Positions 12,023-24,112 of a stretch of 64,000 bases of DNA are shown in pieces. How positions within the stretch are numbered: the stretch's first letter is position 1; each line of letters starts with the position of its first letter. A model generated the notes under the pieces. That model was not told the DNA's origin. It searched no databases and worked only from the letters and a program-made list of their open reading frames with translations. Origin of the DNA: Craspedostauros australis (Eukaryota; Bacillariophyta; Bacillariophyceae; Mastogloiales; Achnanthaceae). The stretch spans positions 2,170,001-2,234,000 of the forward strand of contig JAMXDE010000003.1 in assembly GCA_026770025.1 (NCBI GenBank), given 5' to 3'. The position numbers and the translations under genes were made by a program.

Positions 12023-12684
12023 TCCGGCCCTGTTCTGTACTGTTCAGCAACCCCATCTCTGTCGTCTTCACATTCCCTTTGGGTACTCTGCTCGAGATTA
12101 CGACACTGCAAGACAACACCAAACAATACCAACATTCGATGACTACTCGTGCAATTGCCGATAGCCACCAACTATTATATTAGAATACAATATGATCTGA
12201 AACCCCTTTCTGGTCGTACAAGTACGCAAACGCTGGTCAACCATCGCGTTGCTTGCAAGAGCAACTGTTGTGACTCTCTCAATGCATTGTACCAGTGACT
12301 CGTCAAGGTTATGTGGTCGATGCATTACATGATGCGCACTTGTACACGTACGAGTGAGAAGTTTGGATCGAATGGAGCTCCACGAACAACCAGCAGCCTC
12401 GATCCTCTCGCTTGTGCACGCTCTGTTCATTCTGTGCCTGCGCACTTGTTATGTTTGCGTGTCTATGGTATTTCTCCAAGCTTCTCCCACGCATGGTTTG
12501 AACGTTGCGAGATATCTTCGTCGTATGTGCTTGTGGACAAGTTCTTTGGACCGCCACAAGACTGCTGTCATCGCCATCAGTCTGCTCATGCCATACGATG
12601 ATGCCATGGTGGTTGCTTCGCCTGCACGATGGCAACTCCGCTGCTCGTACGTACGAATATCCCGTCCGCCACTCGATGCTCAAT
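12023..12684. other. convergent intergenic region
   Basis: This lies between the 3' ends of the vWA gene (plus) and the retropepsin-like gene (minus). An AT-rich patch at 12171-12195 (TATTATATTAGAATACAAT) may hold the 3' processing signal of the vWA gene. No gene is seen. Confidence 0.45.
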
Positions 12685-13869
12685 TTACAATTCGCCATCT
12701 CCCACGTCCGGCTTCGTCCCGTCGCGAGCTAACTTTGGCGCTGGATCTGACGGACCAAACCCAATTGTCTTCCTTGGTCGTATGAGCGGAATGAAGAACG
12801 TTTCATCTCCGCTCTGCAATCGCAATTCCTCATTCTCTTTATCCAACACGCCCTGGTGGCGGTCCAGAAAGTCGGACCCGAGTTGCAGGCCCATCCTGGT
12901 GCCATCGACATTGTGAATGGCGCCTGTCTTGACGATTTCCAGCCGGTCCATCGCAAACGTGCCGTCCATCATCTTCAGCAGAATGGGAGGCGAAGCCTGC
13001 GGCGCGGCCGCATCTGCTTCAGTGTCGCCCGGCGTGCATTTGCCGTCGCCGTGTTTGCTTGTGCCTGTGCCCGCATCTGCGTTGCCTGCGGAACGTTTTT
13101 CCTTCACCTTGCCCTTACCCAGCCATCGTTTCCACCAGCTCTGCTGTGTTGATGAGGAGAGCCCGACCGAATCAATCGCAACGTACTCTTTGCCGGATCC
13201 CGAGTCGCGCCAAACACGCCAGTGCGACGGTGAACCCCCAGCTTCCTTGTGCTTGTTGAAAAGAATCTGAAGTCCTTCGGTCGTTATGCGTGACGTCTTG
13301 AGTTTGACATCCACCATGGTGTTCAAAGGGACGACCTTTGGCTTGGCCGCAGAAGCGGTTGCTGTGGCGGCCGCGGTGGCAGATGTTGGGTGTTGCTCAA
13401 CCTTGAGATGGGGGATGATGATGCCGCACGGTATCTGCGGAAGCGGGGCTTTGTCCACATGCAATCCAGGATGCGTCGCCGTAGCCTCGGATGCATCCTG
13501 CTGGTCGCCAGAATCGCGCTGGTCTTCGAACTCCATGTCGCTCCACCAAGATTCGGGCTCTTCAGCGTCCTTGCCTCCGGCAGCTCGCGTGACAGCAGAT
13601 GGCGCAGGAGCTGCGTTCGCAAAGACGCCGGTTGGCAAAAACCCAGACGAACTCAACGCTGTCTGGCTTGGCACGTCGGGGCTTGTCGCCGTCGCGCGCT
13701 GCGTTGTCAACTCCAAAGCGCCGACGCAAAGCGCAGCCGCAACTGCGATTGTCGCCGACGTCCGAAGCAAGGAAAGGGACGGTCTCCGAAGACTGCTGAC
13801 CCTGTTCGCAGCGCTCTTCGAGCTACCGTCCTCGCTCGTCGTGTCTGCGTTTGTTGTTGCCGATTGCAT
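12685..13869 (-). CDS. membrane-anchored protein with a retropepsin-like C-terminal segment
   Basis: A single-exon frame of 394 residues, starting at the first ATG (MQSATTNADTT); the longer open frame would begin with TTG. One hydrophobic segment (SATIAVAAALCVGALEL) near residue 38 could be a signal anchor. Low-complexity Ala/Thr and acidic regions follow. The C-terminal part has GLQLGSDFLDRHQGVLD followed by ENEELRL and IPL. This matches the second half of retropepsin-type aspartic proteases, which carry a G.DFL..H..VLD..N..L.L pattern. I do not find the catalytic D-T/S-G triplet; the nearest candidate is AIDSVGLSSS, with an extra residue. It is either a degenerate or unusual protease-fold protein, or the similarity is limited to that segment. 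Confidence 0.6.
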   Translation of the reverse strand: MQSATTNADTTSEDGSSKSAANRVSSLRRPSLSLLRTSATIAVAAALCVGALELTTQRATATSPDVPSQTALSSSGFLPTGVFANAAPAPSAVTRAAGGKDAEEPESWWSDMEFEDQRDSGDQQDASEATATHPGLHVDKAPLPQIPCGIIIPHLKVEQHPTSATAAATATASAAKPKVVPLNTMVDVKLKTSRITTEGLQILFNKHKEAGGSPSHWRVWRDSGSGKEYVAIDSVGLSSSTQQSWWKRWLGKGKVKEKRSAGNADAGTGTSKHGDGKCTPGDTEADAAAPQASPPILLKMMDGTFAMDRLEIVKTGAIHNVDGTRMGLQLGSDFLDRHQGVLDKENEELRLQSGDETFFIPLIRPRKTIGFGPSDPAPKLARDGTKPDVGDGEL

Positions 13870-15900
13870 ACCTTCCGACTTCAAGTATCCAAGAGGCGAC
13901 GCTGTCAATCTATTAGAATACTATATAATATATTGTATTGTATTATAATATGTTCAATCTCTGCACGGCATCAAGTATGGGCATGGTCGATGTGTAATAA
14001 TACTATGCTAATAGCGTGGTGCCATGTTGATGCCTGGTGTTGCCCGCGTCTCGCCGAATCTGTCACGTGGATCGCTTCGCACTTTGATGTTTCCGAGTGA
14101 TGCACGATTCGACCCAGTCGAACAACAGGCACGTTTCATTCGAAGTGTCAACAACAACAATCCGAATTCAAACGGCAATCAAACCGCCGAAATCGGAGTC
14201 ACACAATTGTCATGTGGATTGGAAGGCAACGGCAACTGCACGACTTGAATTTGAAAGCGAACAACAACATGAACACAAAATGGCAAAACCAGAAAAATGA
14301 ATTCCGACCAACACACAAAACGGACGAGGAGCAACACGCAGAGATGGCATTGGCAACAGCAAAATGGTCCCACTATTTGTGGCAAGCAACTGCGCGGTGG
14401 GTGCGGTCACGCCTTTCATTTATGCCATACAACATGCCTCATTCGATGTACGCACAGTGCATGGCTTCTTGTAACTACTATTATACTATATATGTATGGT
14501 ACATGTGGATGACCTGTATGACCACCTCTCCAGTTCTGCACGATCGAACACAGCATCTACTTCGATGTTAGATATTTCCCAGGCAATCCAATCCCTTCAT
14601 CTCCGCGGCGTTTGGTCACCTTCTCGCTGTGCTGCGCATTCCATGCCATGATGCGCGGCGCCGTCCCAAATGCAACACTGCATCCACGCCAACATTGTGA
14701 GTATCGGGAGCGGCACGATGGGTTGCACATGGATGTGAAAAGTCGGTGCGCGATATCATGCATGCCACCGTTGTGAGCTGGTGCCGTTGATGTGTCGTGT
14801 CCACGGTTGAACCATACCCTACACACGTGCAACCATGAATCGACGCGTCACTCGGAAGTGACAATTTCCGTTTGTGTCTTGTGAATTGGAACTTCCGTTT
14901 CATCTCTTCCCAGGACATTCAGGATCGACCATGGCGCCAATCGGGACACATCATTGTCACACACGGTGCGCGGCGATGGCAAGTGCGTGAGGACGAGCAG
15001 GAATAGGTATCTCAGGTACGGCACACGCAGGTGAGAGAAGAAGTCTTGTGGGAGAGTGGATGTCCGCAGCGGCTTGGCATGCCCACGATGATCGTTGTAT
15101 CGGCACCCAGGAATTGGACTCAGCTATGCCCATCCCCGGCTCTATTCTGTTCGCTGTGGGGCCAAACTTTCCCACCCGCTTCCGTTCATCTCCCAACTGC
15201 CGACAACTCCAATCATTCATTCATCCATTCGCCATCTTCCCCAATCACGGACATCCCATAGCCACTGATGCTTCCAATTCGCAGGCGCGCAGATGGGTGG
15301 GATGGGTATGGCATAATTGGAGAGGGATGGACGTATGCGTGGGTACTCTCCGACCAGCCACCAAAACCGACCAAGGTGTCATTTTTGTCTGTTGTTGTAT
15401 GTGTCCATCATCAAACTATCCAAAGTCACGTGGGCGGAAGGAGAAATGACGCCCATTCGTGTGAACGAGCGTTCCCTCTTACGCCTTTCGTCCAGCCCAT
15501 TCGCGAAAAATTGTGAACAAACGATCGTTGGCCATTGCCCATCCCTCGATGGCACCATTCTCGTGTTACACCCGACCATGCTCCACCTACGAGCACATCC
15601 CATCACCTACCTTTCCACCCAGAAATTTTGCTGACCATCATTGTGTTGATCGCGAGTTCCGAGCACAACCCTCACAAAGCGTACAGCAACCCCTTGCTGT
15701 CGCTCGGTCTGCCGATCTCATCCATCTCTCTGTCATCACAAAATTGGCACAGAGACAACACCAACGCACTACCACATCCAGACAGCAGTTCCGAGCGGCC
15801 GCCCAAGCAACTCCCTTGTCACTGACACTGCCATCCCTGCCATTTTCACAAGCTCGACGTCCACATCCAAGTCCAAGTCCACGTCCAGCTTCCGACCATC
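13870..15900. other. divergent intergenic region
   Basis: This separates the start of the minus-strand retropepsin-like gene from the start of the LPMO-chitinase gene, so promoters for both should lie here. An AT-rich block (TATTAGAATACTATATAATA and following) sits at 13911-13950. The last 60 bases before 15901 are CA/TCCA-rich leader. Short open frames (for example 14212-14571 and 15513-16145, plus) show no domain. Confidence 0.45.
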
Positions 15901-18755
15901 ATGCAAGCCCAACAACAACAACAACAACGACGCGTTCGCAACGCGATGACGCTCACCGTCTGCATCTTCATGATGCTCTTGCAGCAAACTCATGGCCACG
16001 GCTTCATGTTCGACCCTCCGAGCCGCAACTACGTGGCCCACGTCCAGGGCGTCAACCCCAAGGTCGGATCCGAGATCGGCGTGCCTTCCGTCGAGTACTG
16101 TCCGCATTGCCTCAACCGCAGCAACGGCCTTTGCGGTCTGTCTGAACAGCACGGCCAAGACGGAGCCTTCGGCGATTACGACGCGTGGTTGGATTCCACC
16201 CGCCAGCACGTGATGCCATGGATGTCCCAGGCAACCTACATCGAAGGCGATGCCGTCATGATCCAGTCCAACCTCTGGGTGCACCACGGCGGGCACATGG
16301 AGGTTCGTGCGTGTCCCATGGGCCGGCAATCGACGAAGGATTGCATGGAGGATCACAAGCTCACCTTTGTGGAGGATGTCGCATACGGCATGCCAGCTGG
16401 TGAGTAAAGGGCGCAAGTCGTACCTATGCGAAGGCGAAAACCGTTGAAATATTGCGCCTGCCATTATTGCATGTGGGTGGGAATGGACACGCGGAAGGGC
16501 GCGTCGGGTTTCCCATGTCTCTTGGCCACCAACTCGCACCTTGTGTCCTGTTGCATCATTCACATCACGTCTCACACGCTCCACCTTCCGCATGCTTTCC
16601 TTTTCGAACATGCGTCATGGCGCCATCGCGCGACGTCCTTTTCTTCGTCATCGATGGTATTCGTGCGTGCGCCCGGTGACATGAACAACCCTCCGATCGA
16701 GCAGACCCCAACTACCCCGAGCGCGGCTACTACTACGGTGGCGCGCAATGGGATGGCTACGACTTCGCCATGAGCTTCAAGCTTCCGGAAGACTTGGTCG
16801 GAACCGAAGTTCTGCTCCAGTGGCGCTATGTCACTGCCAATTCTTGCACTCCCATTGGATACGCGGACTACTTCGCTTCCAACCCAACCATTCCAAGCAG
16901 CTTCTGGAATAGCGAACTACGATTGTGCCCAGTAGACCTTCCGTGGGATGGCAGTCTTGCCAACGGAGCACCGGAGCAGTTCTTCAACTGCGCCGAAGTC
17001 TCGATCACTCCGAAGTCCTCCACGGTGGACGGCACTGATCCCACCACAACCACCAGCAGCACCACTTCCGTAATCACGACCAATTCAGCGCCAACCACCA
17101 CCACCACCACTGCATCCACTGCAGTCGACGAAACGGGCGACATCAACAATCGTAGTGGCCCGAATCTGATCGCCTTTGTTGGCAACTGGCTGGAATGTCC
17201 GTCCGTGGAACAGTACAGCCAGTACACGCACGTGATGATCTCGTTCGCCGTGAGCTACCGATGGCAACCCGGCAAGAACGCTTGCAGCGCAACCTGCGAG
17301 ATCGAAATGCCGCCGATGTGCACCGGCGCGTCCGCGAACACCTTCGTGAAGGATCTCCAGGACGCTGGCAAGAAGGTCTTGCTGAGCTTTGGCGGTGCTG
17401 GCATGGGAGGGAGCTGGTCAAGCTCGGTGGATGACTGCTGGGAGCACTGCTTCGGCCGAGAGGCCCAGGTCGTGGGCCGCGTGGCGGAGATCGTCCACAC
17501 GCTCGGCCTCGACGGTGTCGACATCGATTACGAGTACTTCTACGAAGACAACCAGCGTAACTCCGGGTTCAACAAAGGCAAGCAGGCGCAGCACTTCATC
17601 ACGCAGCTGACGACGGGACTCCGTGACGCGCTTCCGAAGAACCAGGGGTACCTCATCACCCACACCCCGATGGATATTGACCTTCTCCCAGGCACGGCAT
17701 ATTTCAACATTCTGAGGGACATCAACGACGCCATCGACTTCATCATGCCGCAGTATTACAACGGAATCACAAGACCAATCCTCGACGGCGTGACCGGATT
17801 CCGTCCCGGATATCCATCCACCGGTGAGCATTTCATGGCCATCGCCACGCAGGTGTTCCGCGGTGATACGACCAAGGTGTTGCCAGGATTCTGCAACGGC
17901 GACTGCGCCGGAACAGGTTCGAATGCCAACGGTCCTCAGGCCGCGAAGGTGATGGAGGATCTGCTTGGGTATTTGGGTGGGAGCTGTCCAGGCGGGGCCT
18001 TCTTCTGGGTTGCCACTGACGATGTCGGTGGCGCATGGTCCACCCAAGTGCAGGCGGCCATGTCCAGTGACGACTGGAAAAGGAATTGTGCAGGGCTGGA
18101 AGTCGGAGTCATCACCTCGCCTCCGACCATCTCCGATGACGCCGCGCCAGCAACACGAGGGCCAACCGCATCCCCCGTGTCCATCGAGCAGCCGACACCT
18201 GCAACACCCGTGAACCCTCAATGCCGAAGTTGCACCGGTGGTTCATCCGGAGAGTGTCAGAAGCCCAGTGACGGCCATTGCTGGCCTTACAGACACGCGG
18301 CGACGCGTGAATGCTACACGGGCACCATCGATTGCGGGGTCCAACAGGCGGAACCGGCCGCATCGCCCACCAGCTCGCCCACCGCATCGCCCACTAGCTC
18401 GCCCATCGCATCGCCCACTAGCTCGCCCACCGCATCGCCCACTAGCTCGCCCGTGGACAGCACGCCAATCACGGACCGCCCCACTGGTGCTCCCACAAAA
18501 CAAGCCGATGGCGCCAGCGGCAGTGTTGACGAAGATTTGAATTGCGGCTTGGAGTGGGATCATTGCAACTTGCCCGGCAAGTCATGTTGCACCGATTACG
18601 AATGCATCCAATACGACAGCTACACCTCCATGTGCCGCCCAATCGCAGGGAAGTGTCTTCCAGAAGGAGAGGCGTGTCTTGGCGAACAGCTGGCGTGCTG
18701 CAACGGCTTGGAATGCCAAGGCGACGAATGGTACAAGTTCTGCCAAGAGCCATAG
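15901..18755 (+). CDS. secreted LPMO (AA15-like) fused to a GH18 chitinase, with Cys-rich C-terminal modules
   Basis: Exons 15901-16399 and 16705-18755 join across a 305-bp GTGAGT...CAG intron in phase 1 to give 849 residues; the join reads GMPADPNYPERGYYYGG. A signal peptide (TLTVCIFMMLLQQTHG) leaves His33 as mature N-terminus in HGFMFDPPSRN. His129, in HHGGHMEVRACP, is the second copper-brace histidine. LQWRYVTANSC and FFNCAEVSI close the LPMO. A Thr-rich linker (about 275-310) leads to GH18 (about 319-640) with FVGNW, LLSFGGAG and the catalytic DGVDIDYE (D436 to E443, with E443 the acid). A Cys-rich segment (CRSCTGG...CWPY), an SPTASPTSSP linker and a second Cys-rich domain follow. The enzyme should oxidise and hydrolyse chitin outside the cell, for remodelling or degradation. 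Both active sites look intact. Confidence 0.92.
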
Positions 18756-18821
18756 CTTCATCCCCTGGGATTGTGAACAACCCCGGATGTCCTGTAGGAA
18801 TAGGAGTACAAGTACAAGTAC

Positions 18822-18845
18822 AATAAAACAAGATAATACAATAAA
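18822..18845 (+). terminator. candidate polyadenylation signals of the LPMO-chitinase gene
   Basis: AATAAA occurs twice, at 18822-18827 and 18840-18845, 67-90 bp after the stop codon, in a locally AT-rich stretch. This is the best poly(A) signal candidate in the window. Confidence 0.55.
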
Positions 18846-19887
18846 AATGGAATAGACACCGTGCTCCATGTATGGTGCCAGTGACGATTCGGCCTTGCTC
18901 GTACTTCGTTAGCACCCTCCGAGAGCAGTATGCTCCAAGGTGCTTGTCGCAGGTAAGGACCGGAGTCAGCGTGGAAGGAATTTGGGTCACCCCTGATACA
19001 GTAGCCGTTTCATCGCGTCGCCATCGTCACCGTGGAGGCGGCAGATATGAGGCTCTGGTCAGCCATGCGCCAAAGGTTGACTCGCTTGGCGAAGACGTGG
19101 TGGTTGTGCCGAGACAGGCCGATGATGTGAACGAAGCGCGGATCTTGCGGTCTTCGCGTGCGTCGGCCGAGAGAAGCTTCTTGGGATCTCTATCCGGAAT
19201 GAGGCGGCTGGGATCGGTCCACTTGAGCACTTCGCTCCTTTTGGGTCCACTCTACCATACGAGCACGGTTCCGTGAGCAACGGTTTTCCTTCGTAGGTGC
19301 TCCTTGCTGCCTTGAGCGAGTTGAAAACGCGACTTCGTCATCAATCCGAGGGAGGGCATTCGTCGAGGACTGGGGACGAGTTGAGCGAAGAACTTCAATG
19401 CATTGGCCATGGGACTATCGATTGACATGGTGGGTGATCTTCATCTTTGTTTGCGCTCCGCTGCGTTGCGTCTGGTCGGAGGTCCCTTGTTGATGTCGGA
19501 TGTTGCCGATGCTCATTCTTTTGTTTGGATTTGAGTGGTCAAACTTGTCGAGGACTTCGGAGTATCTTTGATTGCGTGCGGAGCGTGGTGAACCAATCAA
19601 AACTCTGCGTAACCATGACTTGGGCGTTGTGTGGTATCCACAAAAAACGTGGTCGTGTACCATGGCACAACCTCGGCAAGCAAACAAGCCTCTTGGTACG
19701 TCTCTGTCTCTCCCTCGCTCCACCAATACGAGTACAGAGGGACGTGAGGATGAAGTATCCACCCTCGCATAGTACTGAAAGGCACTACGGTTTCGCTTTT
19801 GACAAGTGAAAACGGAATTTTGCGCCTCTCGAAGCATGTCTGCACAAACAGCAACGTCGTTGGCAATGGTACACCACCGCCCAGTCA
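18846..19887. other. intergenic; possible broken small gene on the minus strand
   Basis: On the minus strand an ATG at 19410 opens 52 codons with a mitochondrial-presequence look (FFAQLVPSPRR, then LMTKSRFQLAQGSKEHLRRK) ending at a stop at 19252. Another frame at about 19027-19230 continues with protein-like composition (LKWTDPSRLIPDRDPKKL). The two frames do not connect by an obvious intron. This may be a small frameshifted gene or chance; I do not recognise it. Confidence 0.25.
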
Positions 19888-19889
19888 TA

Positions 19890-20636
19890 TCCATAATGAT
19901 TTTGGCCTGGTACTGGCCTACGTAGCTTGCGTCCGGACGCAAATTGGACGCTCAGTTTGCGTCCCCACGCAAATTGGGCCAATTTGCGTCCGGACGCAAG
20001 CGGCGACTCAACGGACTCGCCCAAATACGCTTTATGAGAAGCCGTTTTTTTTTCAAACCCTTTTTCGCTGGCCATCTCGACTCACGACATGACTCATGTC
20101 TTAGTTCTATAATAATCGCTGCAGTTGTGGTAATTGAACAAACAATAATCATGATTCGTGCTCCACCCTCCTTGTTGTGTTACACCGTTGCCAGGATTTT
20201 GGTGTTGTTGTCAGGAGCGTGGTGGATGACATCGAAATCAAAAAGTAAAAGCTCATTACCTCAGATCCCATGACGTCAGAAAAGCAAGACAGGCGCACGG
20301 AAAGGAACCCCTGAGACATGACCAATGACGCCGTGCTGCATCGCGAGGTTTTTTTTTTGAAATCGCCAAATAAGTGAGTTACTCGAAGGAGTCAGAAAAA
20401 AAAACAACCCACTTTCGGGTTTCGGACCGAAATCGGGTTTTTTTTTCTGCAACACGGGACATCGTGGAGGAACATGGGACTTAAGTAGTACAAGTGGTAT
20501 TTTCGGCGAGCTTGCATTTGCGTCCCCACGCAAATTGGCCCAATTTGCGTCCGGACGCAAACTGAGCGTTCAATTTGCGTCCGGACGCAAGCTACGTAGA
20601 GAATGCGTCCGGACGCAAGAAAAACGTCATTATGGA
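19890..20636. mobile_element. short non-autonomous inverted-repeat element, copy 1 (CGT/ACG motif type)
   Basis: A 747-bp element starting TCCATAATGA and ending in its complement TCATTATGGA. TA lies on each side (19888-19889 and 20637-20638), which fits a TA target duplication, though the flanking ATAT is palindromic and blurs the edge. Each end has an inverted repeat of about 110 bp containing dyad motifs of the form TTTGCGTCCGGACGCAAA. There are seven in all: 19926-19943, 19956-19973, 19983-19999, 20517-20534, 20544-20561, 20574-20590 and 20603-20618. The interior has no credible gene. A near-identical body recurs at 29561-30306, which proves a mobile or dispersed repeat. Confidence 0.85.
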
Positions 20637-23600
20637 TATCAACACGACCCGATGCGTCGACTTTGCTTCTTCGACTTCTGCATTCCATACTGTCTTTTCG
20701 CGTCATCGCCCAAACTATTTTGCATTCGGCAATGTGTCTACAGCATGGTTGTTGCCATCGCGGCACCACTTTCTGTAAAAACGTCGGAACCCACCCATGG
20801 CAAGGGCAGACATTGCTTTGCTCGAGAGCGTCGATGGCAGAGAGAACCCACATCAATATTATCCATACTCATACTATTGCCAAAGCCATTTCTAACCTCG
20901 TCGTGGAGAATCAGAAAGTGGTAGCATCGCGTCATGGTCTCTTTCCACACTTGGCAACTACAGCCAACCCCGATGCAGACCTCAGCGAAATCTCGGGGGT
21001 AGGATGGACTCGATGCAAGCTATGGTCCAGGTACCGACTGCTTCAAAGATGCCTGCGATGTCTAGGCCGTTTTCTGGTCTTGGGGCTTTCCAGTTGGTGC
21101 AGAATAGTGTGCAAGGAGCGGCAGGATCATGGCACATGTCGAATACCGTTTTCCGTTGGTCTACGCAATCTTGTGGTACCTATCAGGACATAGGGCCACG
21201 TCTCATCCATCGAACACTGATACACCCTACTCTCTCACCTTCGGTCGCGTAACATGATACCGTGGCACATGGCCTGATGGCCTGTCATGCAGCTGCTTCC
21301 AGTGCATCGATGCCAACCTGGTACGATGTCTTGGGATGGTTGAAGTTGAAATCATCGCGCAAGTTGCAATGAAGAACGACGACGACGACAAAAGACCACC
21401 TGGATCACGTTACCGACATCGCCAAGACAATGCAACGGGAAACACTAGAGCAGAGATGCGGAAGATGATGCAAACAGCGAACGAGATATTATGCTTCAGC
21501 AAGACTCGCTTCTGTTTACTCGTGGTACCCTGCGCAAAACGGTCTCTTCATTCCCGTGTTGGTGTACTACATGGACATGTTGCACAGAAAACGTGCAATC
21601 AGTAGCTGCCCACATGGAGATACATTGTAGAGAGTGCTGTGGCGTCTCCATTGCTGGTGCCTAGGGCAACGTACCGTACCTTACCGGCATTTTTGCAACG
21701 ATGGGTACGTTCATGGCATAACACACGAACTCGATGCGAACATGCACCGTGTACAAGCAGAGCATAAGCGCTACGCATACCAATACGTACCAGACTCTCT
21801 ACCACTCTGTTGGATGGAGATGCTGCTTTTGGGCGGAGGCAACTTTTCGCATTCCACAATGCGAGGCATCGCGAAGAGATCATGGAAGCACCGGCACGAA
21901 AAACCAACCAGACGACAAAGAACGCAAAACGAAGCATCTGTCGTGCTTTGCGTCTGGATACCGATACGTGGTTCGGCGTTGGGAGAGGCGAGAGCAACTG
22001 CGAAGAACAACCCAAGGAAAAGCGGCTTCTCCGGCGCGAAGCGCTCCATGGCGTTGGCGCGCGTACAACGAGGAATGATTCTCCGAGGCTATCGGAGATG
22101 CCGTGGTACTACATACATTCGAAGCCGACCAAAGCTTGGCAGAACAGCCCCATTCCGTTTCCATTGACATCCTCTCTCTGCCGAGGTGCCCTTTGAACAA
22201 AATAGAACAATGTGGTGGGAGAGACCAGACGAATTCCGGCACTGGCGGGCCCACACGATGATGTGTTTGGAACGACTCTGTACCATGGATGTAGTTTGGG
22301 GATCTGTATTTGTGACGGCAACGGCAACGGCAACGGCAACAACGAACGCCTCCACTCTGCCGTTGCTATCACAAATGTAATGAAAAACAGGATTGGACGG
22401 AACCAATCGACCACTTCAGCTACCAATAGGCGCGCGTCTTGGTACGACTCGCAAAGGAAGCGCGCACATCTGATCCTTCGGCAGAATCGGCACTTCAATG
22501 CATGTTGTAAGAACGACTACTCTCCAACCTGCAGTTCTAAATCGATACGCCCGCAACTTCACTCATGCTCGTACACAAGTTGGTGGTTAGGTAGATGGAT
22601 ACGTGTACGCACAAGCGGAGGCCGCAACTTCCAAGCTTTCATCTTGGAGCGGGCATGAGCACGGTTGTTGGCATTGTCAGGTACGTCGCTCTCCAGTTGT
22701 TGTCTGGAATATACTCTACATCATGTAGTCCATGTGGACGTGGTTGGTGTATTCGTGCCATCCGCCTGATTTTGGAGATTGGAGTTGAATTCGTGATCCT
22801 CTCGCAGGTGGCCACAGTGTGAGAGTGCCATATTTTATTTATTTCAAGATGTGAGCATTTTGAGGATGCACGAGACGCGAGGAGACATTGTGGTCGCCGA
22901 CCCACGTCACCCCTCTCGTCGCTCACAACAGGCAGTTTTTCTCCGATCGTCTATTCGCTTGGTCATTTGCACAGAACTTATCTGCGAATGCAACACGGAT
23001 CAATGTCGTGGTGGTGGGTACCAAGGCATTTCGTTGTGCCGTGGTAACTGGAACAAATGAACCCTATTTCTCCGTTGTGCGTTGTCACAAGAGTCACAGC
23101 ATCTACTTCAAGTGAAGCATTATTAAGCGAACAATGAGTGTGGACGAATCGCCAAGGAATGCCGGCCATTTTGTTTATTCGCACAGCGGTATTGGTCCAG
23201 AATTCGCACCAACGGCCGTCGCGACCATTGTTGAAGTGGAATGCTGCGCTGGTACACTCAGTTCTTGTGACCACGCAAACGCGAGCAGACGAGGGGTTTT
23301 CTTTGTACCTGTTACGCCAGCAAGGAACGAAAAATCAGTGGTTGGTGTGACATTCGTGGATGGACATCACGCGTTTGGCCAGGTACCGCTCTCGATTCAT
23401 CACAATCGAGGCTCTGTTCTGCGACTTCGACTTGGGAGGAACGAACAACCGTTGCGCGCACCGTAGGACGCAAGGAATAGTGGACTTTGAATGTTGGAGG
23501 ACATCCGTAAACGCGTAGGCATTCTGCACCGAACAATCACAACGTCACGTGCAACTCCTGATAAAGGTGGAACGAGATTGCTTGGGCAGCAAGCGGCACA

Positions 23601-24112
23601 GGGGCCTTTCTGAAGCACGAGTTGCTGGTTCGCGGACTTGCGTGATCGCCACGATCGTGGGCTCCGCGATTCTCCATCTCCCGCTTTCTACCGACAACCA
23701 CTGGTGTGGCACAATTAGAGGAATGTGGAGTAGTCATCTTCCACCGAACGCGAGGAAAAGACCAGCAGAGTCTCTGTGACCCGGGAGGGATCATACATCA
23801 CACGAGCTACGAGTACAAAGACGAGGATGGTGCACATCAGTGGTGTTGGCAGACGTACGCAGGAGCAATCCGACTCACTCACTTTCTGCGTCCATCTGAA
23901 AGCCACAAACATACCTCCTCCCATTACCTCAACGAAACGATCATCAATAGCACATACTTTCTCGTGCAACTGAACCATCTCACCCATCAGCTTATCACCA
24001 ACCAATCGCCATCAGCATCAGCATCAGCATCAACACCAACACCAACACCAACACCAACGCAGTCGTCCTCATACAATCAACTGCCATACATCAGCAACCC
24101 TGCGTCTTCGAA
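20637..24112. other. long intergenic region
   Basis: No gene is supported in 3.5 kb: open frames are short, overlap on both strands and show no domain. A short GGCAAC-type microsatellite lies at 22315-22340. The last 100 bases before 24113 are a CA-rich leader with CATCAG and CACCAA repeats. Confidence 0.45.
24009..24057 (+). repeat. short tandem repeats in the presumed leader of the HA-domain gene
   Basis: About four copies of CATCAG are followed by about four copies of ACACCA/ACCAAC. They end about 55 bp before the ATG at 24113. Confidence 0.7.

Noticed and set aside
19415..20560. Short frames inside the non-autonomous elements
   Set aside because: They translate the dyad motifs into repeated RPDA/VRTQ-type peptides, which is a by-product of the repeats and not conserved between the two copies.
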